NCBI GenBank assembly: GCA_022799175.1
Contig: JAAWNY010000018.1
Span: 1-51,702, forward strand
Direction of reading: 5' to 3'
DNA from: Lachnospiraceae bacterium
Lineage (GTDB): Bacteria > Bacillota > Clostridia > Lachnospirales > Lachnospiraceae
DNA: 51,702 nucleotides
Position 1 is the first letter of the stretch; each line of letters opens with the position of its first letter. The notes below the pieces were generated by a model. It was given only the letters and a program-made list of their open reading frames with translations, had not been told where the DNA came from and did not search any database. The position numbers were made by a program, and so were the translations under genes. Positions 43,996-51,702 of this stretch are shown here, one piece after another.

Positions 43996-44362
43996 GGAGT
44001 TGGTGGCTGTGGTAGAGACTCTGCGATCCGAGAATGGATGTCCTTGGGACAGAAAGCAAACACTGGAAAGTTTAAAACCATGTTTGCAGGAGGAGACAGA
44101 GGAAGTTATTGCGGCAATAGACAAAAAAGATATGGAAAATTTGTGCGAGGAGCTGGGCGATTTACTCTTTCATGTTTTGATTTACAGTCAAATTGCAAAG
44201 GAACAGAAATGCTTTTGTCTGGAAGATGTGATCGATGGAGTGTGTGAGAAAATGATTCGTCGACATCCTCATGTATTTGGTGATTTAGGCCATTTAACAC
44301 CAGAGGAAAGTTTGAATTTATGGAATGAGATTAAAAAACAGGAAAAAGCCAAAAAACCTTGA
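43982..44362 (+). CDS. mazG: MazG nucleotide pyrophosphohydrolase (single domain)
   Basis: 126 residues. Hydrolyses nucleoside triphosphates to monophosphates plus PPi. MazG motifs: FEELVAVVETLRSENGCPWD at the N-terminus, LQEETEEVIAAI (ExxE) and LCEELGDLLFHV (ExxD) for metal, and MIRRHPHVFGD. Only one of the two domains of E. coli MazG is present, typical for clostridial forms. The start follows GGAGGAACAAAGA and overlaps the GH13 gene by 14 nt. In many Firmicutes this domain precedes rqcP and yabP, as here. Confidence 0.92.
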   Translation: MHTFEELVAVVETLRSENGCPWDRKQTLESLKPCLQEETEEVIAAIDKKDMENLCEELGDLLFHVLIYSQIAKEQKCFCLEDVIDGVCEKMIRRHPHVFGDLGHLTPEESLNLWNEIKKQEKAKKP

Positions 44363-44387
44363 CAAACAGTGGCAAAACATATATAAA
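44359..44387 (+). promoter_or_regulatory. Promoter of hup
   Basis: Consensus TTGACA (overlapping the mazG stop), 17 nt, TATAAA. A strong promoter, as expected for HU. Confidence 0.85.
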
Positions 44388-44411
44388 TTGTAGAGTACAC
44401 TATATTCAAGG

Positions 44412-44430
44412 GGTATCGAGAAGTGATACC
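44412..44430 (+). promoter_or_regulatory. Leader hairpin of hup
   Basis: GGTATC/GATACC with a 7-nt loop, then AGACGATTTTT just before the AGGAGG of hup. It may stabilise the mRNA or act as a weak attenuator. Confidence 0.4.
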
Positions 44431-44455
44431 AGACGATTTTTAGGAGGAAATAATC

Positions 44456-44731
44456 ATGAATAAAACAGAATTAGTTGCAGCAATTGCAGAACAGGCAGAG
44501 ATCTCCAAGAAGGACGCGGAGGCGGCTCTGAAAGCATTTGCTGATGTTGTTTCTGCTGCATTGAAGAACGGTGATAAGGTACAGTTGGTTGGCTTTGGAA
44601 CTTTTGAGGTCTCAGAGAGAGCCGCGAGAGAGGGAAGAAATCCCCGGACCGGAGAGACCATGCCAATCAAGGCATGTAAGAGTCCTAAATTTAAGCCAGG
44701 AAAAGCATTAAAGGATATGGTAAACGAATAA
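44456..44731 (+). CDS. hup: DNA-binding protein HU
   Basis: 91 residues. Histone-like dimer that bends and compacts DNA. The whole family pattern is visible: [49 protein letters not shown] and [23 protein letters not shown] precedes the ATG, behind a near-consensus promoter. rqcP starts 4 nt after its stop. Confidence 0.98.
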   Translation: MNKTELVAAIAEQAEISKKDAEAALKAFADVVSAALKNGDKVQLVGFGTFEVSERAAREGRNPRTGETMPIKACKSPKFKPGKALKDMVNE

Positions 44732-44734
44732 TTT

Positions 44735-44974
44735 ATGAGATTGGATAAATATTTGAAAGTTTCTCGTCTGATAAAGCGCCGTACAGTGGCAAATGAAGCT
44801 TGCGATGCCGGACGAGTTCTAGTGAATGATAAACCTGCTAAGGCGTCGGTGAATGTCAAGGTGGGAGATATTATAGAGATACAGTTCGGTACCAGCTCAG
44901 TGAAAGTGGAAGTGCTGGATGTTCAGGAAACGGTCCGTAAAGATGATGCAAAGGAGCTGTATCGATACCTATGA
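44735..44974 (+). CDS. rqcP: S4-domain RNA-binding protein RqcP (YabO)
   Basis: 79 residues. RqcP works with RqcH on stalled 50S subunits to add C-terminal alanine tails. S4 motif MRLDKYLKVSRLIKRRTVAN and AGRVLVNDKPAKASVNVKVGD are typical. No good ribosome site; translation is probably coupled to hup. The gene sits in the conserved order mazG-rqcP-yabP, with hup inserted. Confidence 0.94.
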   Translation: MRLDKYLKVSRLIKRRTVANEACDAGRVLVNDKPAKASVNVKVGDIIEIQFGTSSVKVEVLDVQETVRKDDAKELYRYL

Positions 44975-45024
44975 AGACAGGCAGCAGTTTCTGCATTTGA
45001 ATCGTTATAAAAGCATCATAAAAG

Positions 45025-45077
45025 AAAAGACCTCCTCATATACTAAAACAGGTGTTTTGTATGGCAGGAGGTCTTTT
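45025..45077 (+). promoter_or_regulatory. Hairpin sequestering the yabP ribosome binding site
   Basis: Perfect 12-bp arms AAAAGACCTCCT (45025-45036) and AGGAGGTCTTTT (45066-45077). The 3' arm is the ribosome site of yabP, ending 1 nt before its ATG. The 29-nt loop has further pairing (AAAAC/GTTTT). It may also end transcripts from hup-rqcP. Confidence 0.7.
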
Positions 45078-45078
45078 C

Positions 45079-45363
45079 ATGGAGGAAAAATCAGGAAGCC
45101 GTCCCCACGCCTGTTTTCTGCAGAATCGCGCAGCAGCCAATCTGACAGGAGTGCGGGAGGTAGTGTCGTTTGACGAGAGTCAGGTGGTTATGGATACAGA
45201 TTTGGGACTTTTGACATTAAAGGGAAAAGAGTTGCATGTGAGTCGGCTTTCCGTGGAAAAAGGAGAGGTGGATGTCACTGGAACAGTAGATAGCATGGTC
45301 TATTCCTCTAATGAAGCCTATCGGAAAGCGGGACAGTCGTTTTTGGTAAGGCTGTTTAAATGA
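45079..45363 (+). CDS. yabP: Sporulation protein YabP
   Basis: 94 residues of the YabP/YqfC sporulation family. Conserved core: REVVSFDESQVVMDTDLGLLTLKGKELHVSRLSVEKGEVDVTGTVDSMVY in outline, ending FLVRLFK. Needed for spore cortex or coat steps in Bacillus (sigma-E regulon). The ATG used follows GGAGG by 7 nt; ATG 45061 is an in-frame alternative with a weaker AGGTG site. Its ribosome site is locked in a strong hairpin. Directly followed by yabQ. Confidence 0.92.
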   Translation: MEEKSGSRPHACFLQNRAAANLTGVREVVSFDESQVVMDTDLGLLTLKGKELHVSRLSVEKGEVDVTGTVDSMVYSSNEAYRKAGQSFLVRLFK

Positions 45364-45379
45364 TGAAAGGGGCAGAAGA

Positions 45380-45724
45380 ATGAGTCCCAATATTCATTTT
45401 GAAGTAAGACTTTTGGTGATGGGAATAATGGCTGGAGCAGGTCTGATGGCGCTTTATGATCTGTTGCGTTTGTTTCGGGCGTTGGTGCCTCATGGATGGT
45501 TTTGGATGGGATTGGAGGATCTGGGTTATTGGATATTCGCCGGACTTGCTGTTTTTTATCTGCTTTATAGAGAAAATGACGGATCTTTGCGGTTGTATGT
45601 CATCAGTACAGTATTTTTTACCATGATTGTGTATGATCGCTTGTGTAGCACGTTTTTGCAAAAAGTATTGAAAAAGCTTAAAAGATGCTTTAAAATAGGA
45701 ATAATAAAAGCAAAGCGCAGATGA
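45380..45724 (+). CDS. yabQ: Spore cortex biosynthesis protein YabQ
   Basis: 114 residues. Membrane protein made in the mother cell and needed for cortex formation in Bacillus. Three hydrophobic segments (LLVMGIMAGAGLMALYDLL, LGYWIFAGLAVFYLLY, LYVISTVFFTMIVY) and the family motif MALYDLLRLFRAL are visible; basic C-terminus. AAAGGGGCAGAAGA precedes the ATG, 16 nt after yabP. Confidence 0.92.
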   Translation: MSPNIHFEVRLLVMGIMAGAGLMALYDLLRLFRALVPHGWFWMGLEDLGYWIFAGLAVFYLLYRENDGSLRLYVISTVFFTMIVYDRLCSTFLQKVLKKLKRCFKIGIIKAKRR

Positions 45725-45748
45725 ACAGAGACAGAAACAGGTGAGACG

Positions 45749-46087
45749 ATGAGGATATATGGCAGCGCCAGAGGTGGTATGAAAAAAAGGAAAAACAAAG
45801 ATCGCTGGGGCAACCGAATGGCAATTGTTGGAATTACATTAGTAGTTTTTAGCTTGGGCATAGTAGTGAATGTTAAAAGTGCATCCATGAAGAAACGAGA
45901 TCAGGAATATCAAGAGAGAGAGATGTTGCTGCAGCGGTTATACGATCAGGAAGTCAGTCGGGCCGAAGAATTGAAGGAATATGAGGTCTATGTGCAGACA
46001 AAGCAGTACATTGAAGAAGTAGCAAAGCAAAAATTGGGATTGGTGAAACCAGATGAAATTCTTCTGAAGCCAGTGCCAAAGAATTAA
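45749..46087 (+). CDS. divIC: Septum formation initiator, DivIC/FtsB family
   Basis: 112 residues. One membrane helix (MAIVGITLVVFSLGIVVNV) after a basic N-terminus, then an outer coiled coil (QEYQEREMLLQRLYDQEVSR) and the family's C-terminal KQYIEEVAKQKLGLVKPDEILL. Part of the divisome with FtsL and DivIB. AGGTGAGACG precedes the ATG; ATG 45779 is possible. Position after yabQ is the same as in Bacillus. Confidence 0.92.
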   Translation: MRIYGSARGGMKKRKNKDRWGNRMAIVGITLVVFSLGIVVNVKSASMKKRDQEYQEREMLLQRLYDQEVSRAEELKEYEVYVQTKQYIEEVAKQKLGLVKPDEILLKPVPKN

Positions 46088-46096
46088 AGGGAATAC

Positions 46097-46140
46097 AATC
46101 CTCTCCTGACGCATATAATGTGCCTTAGGAGGGGATTTTT
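46097..46140 (+). terminator. Hairpin with T-run whose 3' arm is the spoIIE ribosome site
   Basis: Arms AATCCTCTCCT (46097-46107) and AGGAGGGGATT (46127-46137), one G-U pair, followed by T to 46140 and the GTG start at 46141. It can end the yabP-yabQ-divIC transcript and hide the spoIIE ribosome site. A TATAAT lies in the loop (46114-46119). Confidence 0.7.
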
Positions 46141-47547
46141 GTGTGGAGACGATCGAAACGCCGGGATATGGCGAATGTGAATGTATATACGGCCAGCCGC
46201 TTGGGAGAAATGGCACATTCCTTAGAGATTTTAGCCAGATCCTGCCAAGAGGAAGGGAATAATGAACGAGGACTAAGCCGCGAAGATGCTTTGGCGGCTA
46301 TGCAGATGTCTGCTGCCATGGTATGTGAGGGCTGTAACCGCTGTAATCTTTATAGTGATAGTGAAAAAGAGGATAGCTATTATCTGTATTATCTTTTGCG
46401 GGCATTTGAACAGAAGGGGCAGGTGGAATTTGAGGATATGCCTCGGTTTTTTATGGAAATTTGCCGGCGGAGGGAGGATTATGTAACACAATTGAATCGG
46501 CATCTGGGACGAGCTACCATGAATTTAGAGTGGAAGAACCGTTTTCTAGAAAGCCGGGATACCGTGATGGTACAGTTTCGTGAGCTGGCAATGATCCTGG
46601 AGGAATTTGCGCATCAGATGGAACAGGCGTCAGACATTACCGAAAATCGGGAAGAAGTGGTAAAACGGATGTTTCGACAACATCATATGTTGGTGGAAAA
46701 TCTTCTGATTCTGGAACATGAGGAGCGAAAGCGAGAGGCATATCTGACAATGCGGACAACGAATGGACGATGTGTAACGGCTAAGGAAGCGGCAACGATT
46801 TTGGGACAAGCCATGGGGAATAAGAGCTGGTATGCGCCAAAGGATACGCGGGCGCTGGTGACGAGACAGACAGCAACCATCCATTTTGCGGAGACAGGAA
46901 GATACCGGATGATGTATGGATTGGCCCGGGTTCCACGAGAGGGAGAACGGTTTTCTGGAGATAATTTTATGTATTCGGAAGAGGCGCCAGGACAGGTGAT
47001 TATGAGTGTTTCTGACGGAATGGGAAGTGGAGAGCAGGCATCTTTAGAGAGCCGGCGAGTGGTAGAACTAGCACAACAGTTGTTGGAAACAGGATTTTCT
47101 GCCCGATCCGCATTGAAAATGGTCAATACCGTTTTAATGTTGACGGGAGGAGAGCAACATCCCACCACTATAGATTTATGTTGTATTGATCTGCATACAG
47201 GAGTATTGGAGGCAATGAAGTTGGGGGCAGCGGCAACTTTTATATTGAATGGAAATGGAGTAGAAATATTGGAGGCAGGGGAGGTACCAGCAGGGATATT
47301 AGGAACGGTGGAACCGGTGTTGCTGTCGAGAAAGCTATGGGATGGTGACCGAGTGATTTTGGTGACGGATGGGGTGTTGGAGGCGTGTCCGGGAGAGGAT
47401 AAAGAAGAAAGTCTGCAGGAGTACATAGAAGGAATGGAGGTACGCAGTGTACAGGAAATGGCGGAAGAGATTCTGGATTTTGCATGTCAGGAGGAAGAAC
47501 CTAGAGATGATATGCTGGTGATGGTAGGAGGGATATGGAGAAGATGA
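46141..47547 (+). CDS. spoIIE: SpoIIE-family PP2C phosphatase lacking the membrane domain
   Basis: 468 residues versus about 820 in Bacillus SpoIIE. The PP2C domain is complete: SVSDGMGSGEQASLESRRV (metal Asp292), TIDLCCIDLHTG, LVTDGVLEA and EPRDDMLVMVGGIW. Residues 1-240 match the central region, with a Cys cluster CEGCNRC (62-68) and helical segments. The ten-helix N-terminal membrane domain is absent; no hydrophobic segment is found and divIC ends only 53 nt upstream. In Bacillus the enzyme dephosphorylates SpoIIAA to activate sigma-F and acts at the polar septum. GTG start behind AGGAGGGG. Position between divIC and tilS is canonical. Confidence 0.9.
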   Translation: MWRRSKRRDMANVNVYTASRLGEMAHSLEILARSCQEEGNNERGLSREDALAAMQMSAAMVCEGCNRCNLYSDSEKEDSYYLYYLLRAFEQKGQVEFEDMPRFFMEICRRREDYVTQLNRHLGRATMNLEWKNRFLESRDTVMVQFRELAMILEEFAHQMEQASDITENREEVVKRMFRQHHMLVENLLILEHEERKREAYLTMRTTNGRCVTAKEAATILGQAMGNKSWYAPKDTRALVTRQTATIHFAETGRYRMMYGLARVPREGERFSGDNFMYSEEAPGQVIMSVSDGMGSGEQASLESRRVVELAQQLLETGFSARSALKMVNTVLMLTGGEQHPTTIDLCCIDLHTGVLEAMKLGAAATFILNGNGVEILEAGEVPAGILGTVEPVLLSRKLWDGDRVILVTDGVLEACPGEDKEESLQEYIEGMEVRSVQEMAEEILDFACQEEEPRDDMLVMVGGIWRR

Positions 47548-47569
47548 GGGCGCAATAGGCGTCCTTTTT
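47548..47569 (+). terminator. Terminator of spoIIE
   Basis: GGGCGC/GCGTCC stem with a 5-nt loop and five T residues, starting at the stop codon. Confidence 0.7.
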
Positions 47570-47602
47570 CTTTGATGAGAATGAGAAAAGAATAGAGGGG
47601 GC

Positions 47603-47631
47603 TTGCACAGAGAAAAAGATAAAGGTATAGT
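47603..47631 (+). promoter_or_regulatory. Promoter of the tilS-hpt-ftsH operon
   Basis: TTGCAC, 17 nt, TATAGT, 46 nt upstream of the tilS start. Confidence 0.7.
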
Positions 47632-47676
47632 GTAGTGGTAAATATTATGACATTTTTTGAAAGAGGGGAAGGCAGC

Positions 47677-49152
47677 ATGTGGGAAAAAGTATGGGATTTT
47701 ATAAAGGAGAAAAAGATGCTGCAGCCAGGAGATCGGGTGATGGTGGCTGTCTCAGGAGGTGCAGATTCGATCTGTTTGCTGAAGGTTTTGTCAGAAAATC
47801 AAATGGGATTAATATTGCGGGCGATGCATGTGCATCATGGACTACGAGGTGCAGAAGCAGATCGTGATGTGGAGTTTGTGCAAAAAATTTGTGAAAAACT
47901 GGAAATACCTTTGGAGATCGTATATCGAAAGGTAAAGGAATATGCGAAAGAACAGAAAATCTCGGAGGAAGAAGCAGGACGAATTTTGCGGTATAAAGCA
48001 TTGGAGGAGGGGGCTGTGCGTTGGGAGAGAGAAATCAGGGAACAGACACAGAGAACCAAAAACGAAGAAGCAAAGAGGGGGGAGGATTGGCAACAAAGGT
48101 CAGTGCAGATTGCGGTGGCGCACCATCAGGACGATAATGCAGAAACGATTTTACATCATTTGCTGCGGGGAAGCGGTTTGCGCGGATTGGCGGGGATGCG
48201 TCCGATTCAGGGAAACCGGATCCGGCCGCTTTTAGGAGTCCGCCGAAGCGAAATTTTAGGATATCTTCGAGAGTCGGGCTGGGAATGGTGTGAGGATTCT
48301 AGCAACGAATCGAGCGTTTACACCCGAAATCGGATACGTCAGGAACTGATCCCTTACATGACAGAAAAGGTGAATGCGCGAGCCGTGGAAAATCTTTTAC
48401 ATGCGGGAGAGCTTTTTGGACAGGCAGATCAGTACCTGGAGCGGCAGACAGCACATTTGTGGAATCAGCTGGGATACATAGAAAAAAGTGATGGGATCGG
48501 AGCGGTTAAACGAGCTGGAATCAATCGGGAAGGCTTTTTGAAACAGGAAGAAATCATTCGCGCTTATCTGATTCGCCATATGCTGACATTAACAGCACCT
48601 GAACAGAAGGATATAACAGCAAAACATATTCAATTGATTGCGCACCTGGCAGATTGTGCTGTGGGCAGTAGCTGTGATCTGCCAGGCGGATTACGGGCAG
48701 TGAGAAGCTATCAAGAATTTTATGTAGAATATCGCCAGAATGCACAGAAGCCAGAGCCAGTGAAAGTGAGTATGCCAGTGCCAGAAGGAGAGCCGGTTTG
48801 GGCCGGAGATTTAGAACTTCGCGCGTTTTTTCGGGAGAACGGAACAGAAATTCCGAAAAAGGAGTATACGAAATGGTTTGATTATGATAAAATAAAAGCT
48901 ACGCTGTCGGTTCGAAGCCGGCAACAAGGGGATTTTTTTACTCTGCCAGGAGGCAGGCGTAAAATGCTGAGCCGTTTTTTGATTGATGAAAAGATTCCTA
49001 GAGACCAAAGGGATCGTATTCTAGTATTGGCAGAAGAAAATCAAATCCTTTGGGTGGTCGGATATCGAATCAGTGAATATTATAAAATTACGGAAGCAAC
49101 ACATACGATATTGCAGGCAGATTTTTACGGAGGAAAAGCATATGGCAGATAA
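47677..49152 (+). CDS. tilS: tRNA(Ile)-lysidine synthase
   Basis: 491 residues. Converts the wobble cytidine of tRNA-Ile(CAU) to lysidine, essential for AUA decoding. PP-loop VAVSGGADSICLLKVL, MHVHHGLRGAEADRD, AHHQDDNAETILHHLLRGSGLRGLAGM in part, and a C-terminal TilS domain (VRSRQQGDFFTLPGGRRKML in outline). A basic, Gln/Glu-rich insert near residues 115-145 is extra. ATG behind GAGGGGAAGGCAGC; earlier ATGs in the frame lack a site. Overlaps hpt by 11 nt. Confidence 0.95.
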   Translation: MWEKVWDFIKEKKMLQPGDRVMVAVSGGADSICLLKVLSENQMGLILRAMHVHHGLRGAEADRDVEFVQKICEKLEIPLEIVYRKVKEYAKEQKISEEEAGRILRYKALEEGAVRWEREIREQTQRTKNEEAKRGEDWQQRSVQIAVAHHQDDNAETILHHLLRGSGLRGLAGMRPIQGNRIRPLLGVRRSEILGYLRESGWEWCEDSSNESSVYTRNRIRQELIPYMTEKVNARAVENLLHAGELFGQADQYLERQTAHLWNQLGYIEKSDGIGAVKRAGINREGFLKQEEIIRAYLIRHMLTLTAPEQKDITAKHIQLIAHLADCAVGSSCDLPGGLRAVRSYQEFYVEYRQNAQKPEPVKVSMPVPEGEPVWAGDLELRAFFRENGTEIPKKEYTKWFDYDKIKATLSVRSRQQGDFFTLPGGRRKMLSRFLIDEKIPRDQRDRILVLAEENQILWVVGYRISEYYKITEATHTILQADFYGGKAYGR

Positions 49153-49666
49153 GATTCGGGTATTATTGTCAGAAGAAGAGGTAAACCACAGGATTGGTGA
49201 GATTGCGGCACAGATCAGCAGGGATTATGATGGGAAAGCGATTCATATGATCTGTATTTTGAAGGGTGGCGTATTTTTTACTTGCGAGCTGGCGAAGAGA
49301 TTAACTGTACCAGTTAGCTTGGATTTTATGTCGGTGTCCAGTTATGGAGACGATACCAAATCCAGCGGCGTCGTTCGTATTGTCAAAGATTTGGATGAAT
49401 CCTTGAAAAATAAGGATGTACTGATCGTGGAAGATATCATCGATTCTGGACGGACGCTTTCTTATTTGATTGAGGTGCTAAAGCAGCGGGAGCCGGCGAG
49501 CATCCGCCTTTGTACTCTGTTGGATAAGCCAGAACGTCGGATAAAGAAGCAGGTGAAGGTGGATTATACTTGTTTTTCGATTCCAGATGAGTTTGTGGTG
49601 GGATATGGTTTGGATTATGCACAAAAATATCGGAATCTGCCATATATCGGAGTGGTAGAGCTGTAA
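49142..49666 (+). CDS. hpt: Hypoxanthine phosphoribosyltransferase
   Basis: 174 residues. Salvages hypoxanthine and guanine with PRPP. ICILKGGVFFTCELAKRL, DFMSVSSYGD, the PRPP loop VLIVEDIIDSGRTLSYL and IPDEFVVGYGLDYAQKYRNLPYIG are all standard. ACGGAGGAAAAGCAT precedes the ATG inside the tilS end. The order tilS-hpt-ftsH is conserved across Firmicutes. Confidence 0.97.
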   Translation: MADKIRVLLSEEEVNHRIGEIAAQISRDYDGKAIHMICILKGGVFFTCELAKRLTVPVSLDFMSVSSYGDDTKSSGVVRIVKDLDESLKNKDVLIVEDIIDSGRTLSYLIEVLKQREPASIRLCTLLDKPERRIKKQVKVDYTCFSIPDEFVVGYGLDYAQKYRNLPYIGVVEL

Positions 49667-49684
49667 GTAAGGAGGCAACTTTAA

Positions 49685-51511
49685 GTGAGACAACAGTCGT
49701 TTAGAGGGACAGGGTTCCTTCTGGTAGCACTGCTGCTGGTGGCGATGCTCTGGTTTACCCAGGCGTTGCAGGGCGGTAGTCAACAGCGCCTGACCAATCA
49801 GGCTTTTATGGAGGTTTTGGATGAGGCGGTGATCAGCAAAGTGATGATCAATCAGAATGAACAAACACCGACAGGCGAGGTGGTATTTCAGATTGGAGAT
49901 CAGGAGTTCACAGCATATGTATCCGATGTTAACGAGGCAAGAAAGTTGTTAGACGAGAAAAACATCGATTATTTGATGAACAATGTGCCACAAAGCAATT
50001 ATTGGCTAAGTGTGATTTTGCCAGTAGGAGTATCGGTGGTGATGGCTGTGGTATTGATCATTATGATGAACATGCGTGCCAGTGCAGGAGGTGGTGCAAA
50101 TTCACGGATGATGAACTTTGGAAAAAGCCGTGCCCGAATGACACATACCAGCCGAGTGAATTTTAAAAACGTGGCTGGACTGCGAGAAGAAAAAGAAGAT
50201 CTGGAGGAGATGGTGGATTTTCTTCGTAATCCTCAAAAATATACCAGCGTCGGTGCTCGGATTCCCAAAGGTGTGATTTTGGTGGGGCCTCCGGGAACGG
50301 GTAAAACGTTATTAGCAAAGGCAGTAGCAGGGGAGGCAGGAGTTCCTTTTTTTAGTATTTCGGGTTCAGACTTTGTGGAAATGTTTGTTGGCGTGGGTGC
50401 GTCAAGGGTGAGAGATCTGTTTGAGGATGCCAAAAAAAATGCACCTTGTATTGTATTTATTGATGAGATTGATGCAGTCGCACGTCGCCGGGGAACGGGT
50501 ATGGGTGGCGGACATGATGAGCGGGAACAAACGTTAAATCAGTTGCTAGTAGAGATGGACGGCTTCGGCGTGAACGAAGGTATCATTGTTATGGCGGCCA
50601 CGAACCGAGTGGATATTTTGGATCCGGCGATCTTGAGGCCAGGACGTTTTGATCGTAAGGTAGCTGTAGGACGTCCGGATGTAAAGGGAAGAGAAGAGAT
50701 TTTAAAGGTTCATTCACAACAAAAACCATTGGCTGAAGATGTGGATCTGGCACGGGTGGCCAGGACGACATCCGGCTTTACCGGTGCGGATTTGGAAAAT
50801 CTGATGAATGAAGCGGCGATTTATGCGGCAAAGAATAACCGGGGGTTTATCGTACAGGCAGATATTGAGAAATCTTTTGTAAAGGTAGGAATTGGAGCAG
50901 AGAAAAAGAGTCGGGTGATATCGGATAAGGAAAAGCGGATTACCGCATATCATGAAGCTGGTCATGCAATTTTGTTTCATATATTACCGGATGTAGGGCC
51001 AGTGCATACGGTTTCGATCATCCCAACGGGGATCGGGGCGGCTGGCTATACCATGCCATTGCCCAGCGAGGATGAGATGTTCAACACGAAAGGTAAGATG
51101 CTACAGAATATTATGGTTTCCTTGGGTGGTAGAATTGCAGAGGAAATTATTTTTGAGGACGTAACCACCGGAGCATCTCAGGACATCAAACAGGCGAGCA
51201 AAATTGCCCGGGCCATGGTTACTAAATATGGGATGTCAGAGATCGTGGGAATGATTGATTATGACAGTGATGGCGATGAAGTGTTCATTGGACGGGATCT
51301 GGCACATGCAAGAAGCTATGGCGAGGGAGTAGCCGGAATGATAGACACAGAAGTTAAGCGAATTATTGATGAATGTTATCAAAAAGCCAAAGAAATTATT
51401 TTGCAACATCATATGGTACTGGATAAATGTTGTGAGCTGTTGGTGGAGAAAGAGAAAATCGGGCAGTCGGAATTTGAGTCGCTTTTTGAAATGGAGGCAC
51501 AAGGACTGTGA
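49685..51511 (+). CDS. ftsH: ATP-dependent zinc metalloprotease FtsH
   Basis: 608 residues. Two membrane helices (about 10-27 and 108-130) flank a small outer domain. AAA+ domain: Walker A GPPGTGKT (201-208), Walker [12 protein letters not shown], pore loop [14 protein letters not shown], second region RPGRFDRKV. Protease zinc site HEAGH (423-427) plus the later Asp in [10 protein letters not shown]. It degrades membrane proteins and some regulators; in Bacillus it is also needed for sporulation. Start is GTG behind AAGGAGG. C-terminus complete ([11 protein letters not shown]). Confidence 0.97.
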   Translation: MRQQSFRGTGFLLVALLLVAMLWFTQALQGGSQQRLTNQAFMEVLDEAVISKVMINQNEQTPTGEVVFQIGDQEFTAYVSDVNEARKLLDEKNIDYLMNNVPQSNYWLSVILPVGVSVVMAVVLIIMMNMRASAGGGANSRMMNFGKSRARMTHTSRVNFKNVAGLREEKEDLEEMVDFLRNPQKYTSVGARIPKGVILVGPPGTGKTLLAKAVAGEAGVPFFSISGSDFVEMFVGVGASRVRDLFEDAKKNAPCIVFIDEIDAVARRRGTGMGGGHDEREQTLNQLLVEMDGFGVNEGIIVMAATNRVDILDPAILRPGRFDRKVAVGRPDVKGREEILKVHSQQKPLAEDVDLARVARTTSGFTGADLENLMNEAAIYAAKNNRGFIVQADIEKSFVKVGIGAEKKSRVISDKEKRITAYHEAGHAILFHILPDVGPVHTVSIIPTGIGAAGYTMPLPSEDEMFNTKGKMLQNIMVSLGGRIAEEIIFEDVTTGASQDIKQASKIARAMVTKYGMSEIVGMIDYDSDGDEVFIGRDLAHARSYGEGVAGMIDTEVKRIIDECYQKAKEIILQHHMVLDKCCELLVEKEKIGQSEFESLFEMEAQGL

Positions 51512-51702
51512 AAAAATCCAGGACAATTGAAAGAAAGAATCAAAAAGCAGTGTGAATCTGCACAAAAAAAGAAACGAAATATATGGAAGTTTGTGCACAC
51601 TTATTTTGGCAGTTATGTTATTATATAAACGTAACCCCCCAATACATTATATAGTTTTTGCTACACCCCATAAGAAACGAAATACCTTCTCCTGAAAGAG
51701 CC

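Overview
The window looks like an ordinary chromosomal stretch of an anaerobic, spore-forming Gram-positive bacterium of the Clostridia, most like the family Lachnospiraceae. The evidence is the AT-leaning base composition, strong AGGAGG ribosome binding sites, oxygen-sensitive fermentation enzymes (pyruvate formate-lyase, clostridial ferredoxin), spore genes (yyaC, yabP, yabQ, spoIIE, a cwlD-like amidase) and several proteins seen mainly in that family. No rRNA, tRNA, CRISPR array, insertion sequence, phage or plasmid gene was found.

Layout. (1) 180-3767, minus strand: a pyruvate formate-lyase operon in which the enzyme is split into a 697-aa catalytic core and a separate 82-aa glycyl-radical subunit, followed by the activase and a 2[4Fe-4S] ferredoxin. 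(2) 4172-7971: a DUF1858 redox-disulfide protein, MecA, then a kinase fused to a ParA/MinD-like domain without the P-loop lysine, a second P-loop-like protein and a small unknown. (3) 8301-15988: envelope genes, namely an SH3-GH18 glycosidase, a metallophosphoesterase lipoprotein, a CwlD-like amidase and a large beta-helix/Cna-B surface protein with an LAKTG anchor. (4) 16133-23335: mostly single genes with their own promoters, including a TSCPD protein, MTA/SAH nucleosidase, several unknown membrane or coiled-coil proteins, YyaC, a LysM protein with a degenerate MPN-like domain and a DUF5711 protein. (5) 23370-31732: central metabolism (transketolase, glucokinase, CBS-type pyrophosphatase, flavin reductase, a divergent shikimate-kinase-like enzyme, ApgM-type mutase, YitT). 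(6) 31822-36601: a class A penicillin-binding protein with a long C-terminal extension, and murC. (7) 36602-43995: tandem DnaA boxes ahead of dnaD and dnaI, then PRPP synthase, signal peptidase, a nucleotidyltransferase and a GH13 protein that has lost its active-site residues. (8) 43982-51511: the conserved Firmicutes block mazG-hup-rqcP-yabP-yabQ-divIC-spoIIE-tilS-hpt-ftsH.

Best candidates for something new: the obligately split pyruvate formate-lyase; the GH13 pseudoenzyme; two sporulation genes (yabP, spoIIE) whose ribosome binding sites are the 3' arm of a strong hairpin; a SpoIIE with no membrane domain although it sits in the canonical locus; the kinase plus two lysine-less P-loop proteins; the MPN-like/LysM protein; and the duplicated tandem DnaA boxes before dnaD. 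All functional calls come from reading the sequence; no database search was run.
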